The notes under the pieces are model-generated. The model made no database searches and was not told the origin of the DNA. It worked only from the letters and a program-made list of their open reading frames with translations. Below, in pieces: positions 5,752 through 6,180 of a stretch of 6,180 nucleotides of DNA (position 1 is its first letter; each line of letters opens with the position of its first letter). Source of the DNA: an uncultured Spirochaetaceae bacterium. GTDB lineage: Bacteria; Spirochaetota; Spirochaetia; Treponematales; Treponemataceae. The stretch covers positions 1 to 6,180 of the forward strand of contig CACXDK010000013.1 in the NCBI GenBank assembly GCA_902766345.1. Reading direction: 5' to 3'. A program made the position numbers and the translations under genes.

Positions 5752-6180
5752 TTATTCAGCTGTTTTAAAATCTTCTTGGTCTAAAGGGGTATTGCTCTCG
5801 TATTGAGTACTACAGGCTTCGATTTCTTCTTTATTCCACAGCCGTCCCTGGTTCATGCCCGGGCAATCGGCAGAACATTCATCCCACATTGCTTTATCTT
5901 TTACAATCCAATCCCAAAAAGGATAGGTCGAACATTGTATTGGGCGGGCTTCGTAGGCGGAACAGCCTTCATTCCATAAAATGCAGTCGTTATTCTTTTT
6001 TGATTGCAGAGCAAGCACGGTTTTTCCGCCGTAATACATTTCCCACTTGCAGTAAGTTTCCACAAATGCCTGCGGTGTCATGTTGTAAAAATTGCAAAGT
6101 TCAAGTAAATCGCGTTTGGAAAGATACACAACTCCAGGCGTTTTACCACAGCATCCGGAACAGCGCTTACATTCAAAATG
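5752..6180 (-). CDS. YkgJ/UPF0153-type cysteine-cluster protein, 5' end cut by window edge
   Basis: The frame is open from base 6180 to the TAA at 5754-5752, giving 142 visible residues; the true start lies outside. The first visible residues, HFECKRCSGCCGKTPGVVYL, hold the CxxCxxCC signature of the YkgJ family, thought to bind zinc or an iron-sulfur cluster (visible Cys4, 7, 10 and 11). Further family features follow in order: an L-S-x-R-D helix start (20-24), DCILWNEGCSAYEARPIQCSTYPF (65-88) with Cys66, Cys73 and Cys83, and CPGMNQG (106-112). The precise reaction of the family is unknown. A GTG exists in frame at 6129-6127, but starting there would drop the whole cysteine signature, so it is not the start. 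Only a few residues are likely to be missing, since the signature is usually near the N-terminus. It ends 48 bases before a strong hairpin, so it probably closes its own transcription unit ahead of gltB. Confidence 0.9.
   Translation of the reverse strand, partial: HFECKRCSGCCGKTPGVVYLSKRDLLELCNFYNMTPQAFVETYCKWEMYYGGKTVLALQSKKNNDCILWNEGCSAYEARPIQCSTYPFWDWIVKDKAMWDECSADCPGMNQGRLWNKEEIEACSTQYESNTPLDQEDFKTAE

Noticed and set aside
5752..6129. A complete 125-residue gene starting at GTG 6129
   Set aside because: The family signature is encoded in frame upstream of this codon, so the gene is a 5'-truncated larger frame, not a complete small one.

Overview
The window looks like a conventional chromosomal stretch of a moderately AT-rich bacterium. 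All four recognisable genes lie on the minus strand, so they are read from high to low coordinates. The protein sequences suggest an anaerobic, gut-type bacterium. A host-associated treponeme (Spirochaetes) is my best guess, from the general look of GltB and of the cysteine-cluster protein, but this is an impression rather than something the sequence proves.

In order of transcription the layout is as follows. (1) 6180-5752: the 3' part of a YkgJ/UPF0153-type cysteine-cluster protein whose true start lies beyond the window edge. (2) 5751-5601: a regulatory-looking gap with a 16-bp palindrome, a candidate sigma-70 promoter, and an 18-bp perfect stem-loop followed by eight U's. (3) 5600-1077: a complete glutamate synthase large subunit, gltB, with a GTG start. 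It is NADPH-type by the absence of the ferredoxin loop, and no gltD is visible. (4) 1076-843: a gap with two near-identical 30-nt hairpins. One sits directly after the gltB stop and the other directly against the Shine-Dalgarno sequence of the next gene. (5) 842-399: an unrecognised 147-residue acidic protein. (6) 372-1: the first 124 residues of the carbamoyl-phosphate synthase large chain, carB, 26 nt behind the 147-residue gene and probably co-transcribed with it.

GltB and CarB are the two metabolic anchors. GltB uses glutamine amide nitrogen to make glutamate. CarB uses glutamine-derived ammonia, delivered by CarA (not in the window), to make carbamoyl phosphate for arginine and pyrimidines. 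The region can therefore be read as a nitrogen-assimilation neighbourhood.

I found no clearly novel system, mobile element, CRISPR array, rRNA or tRNA. The observations most worth a second look are the terminator-like hairpins placed between upstream DNA and the gltB and 147-residue-gene/carB start sites (possible attenuators), and a local oddity in GltB where the usual SPPPHHD motif reads SRRINHD in a way that a pair of compensating indels would explain.
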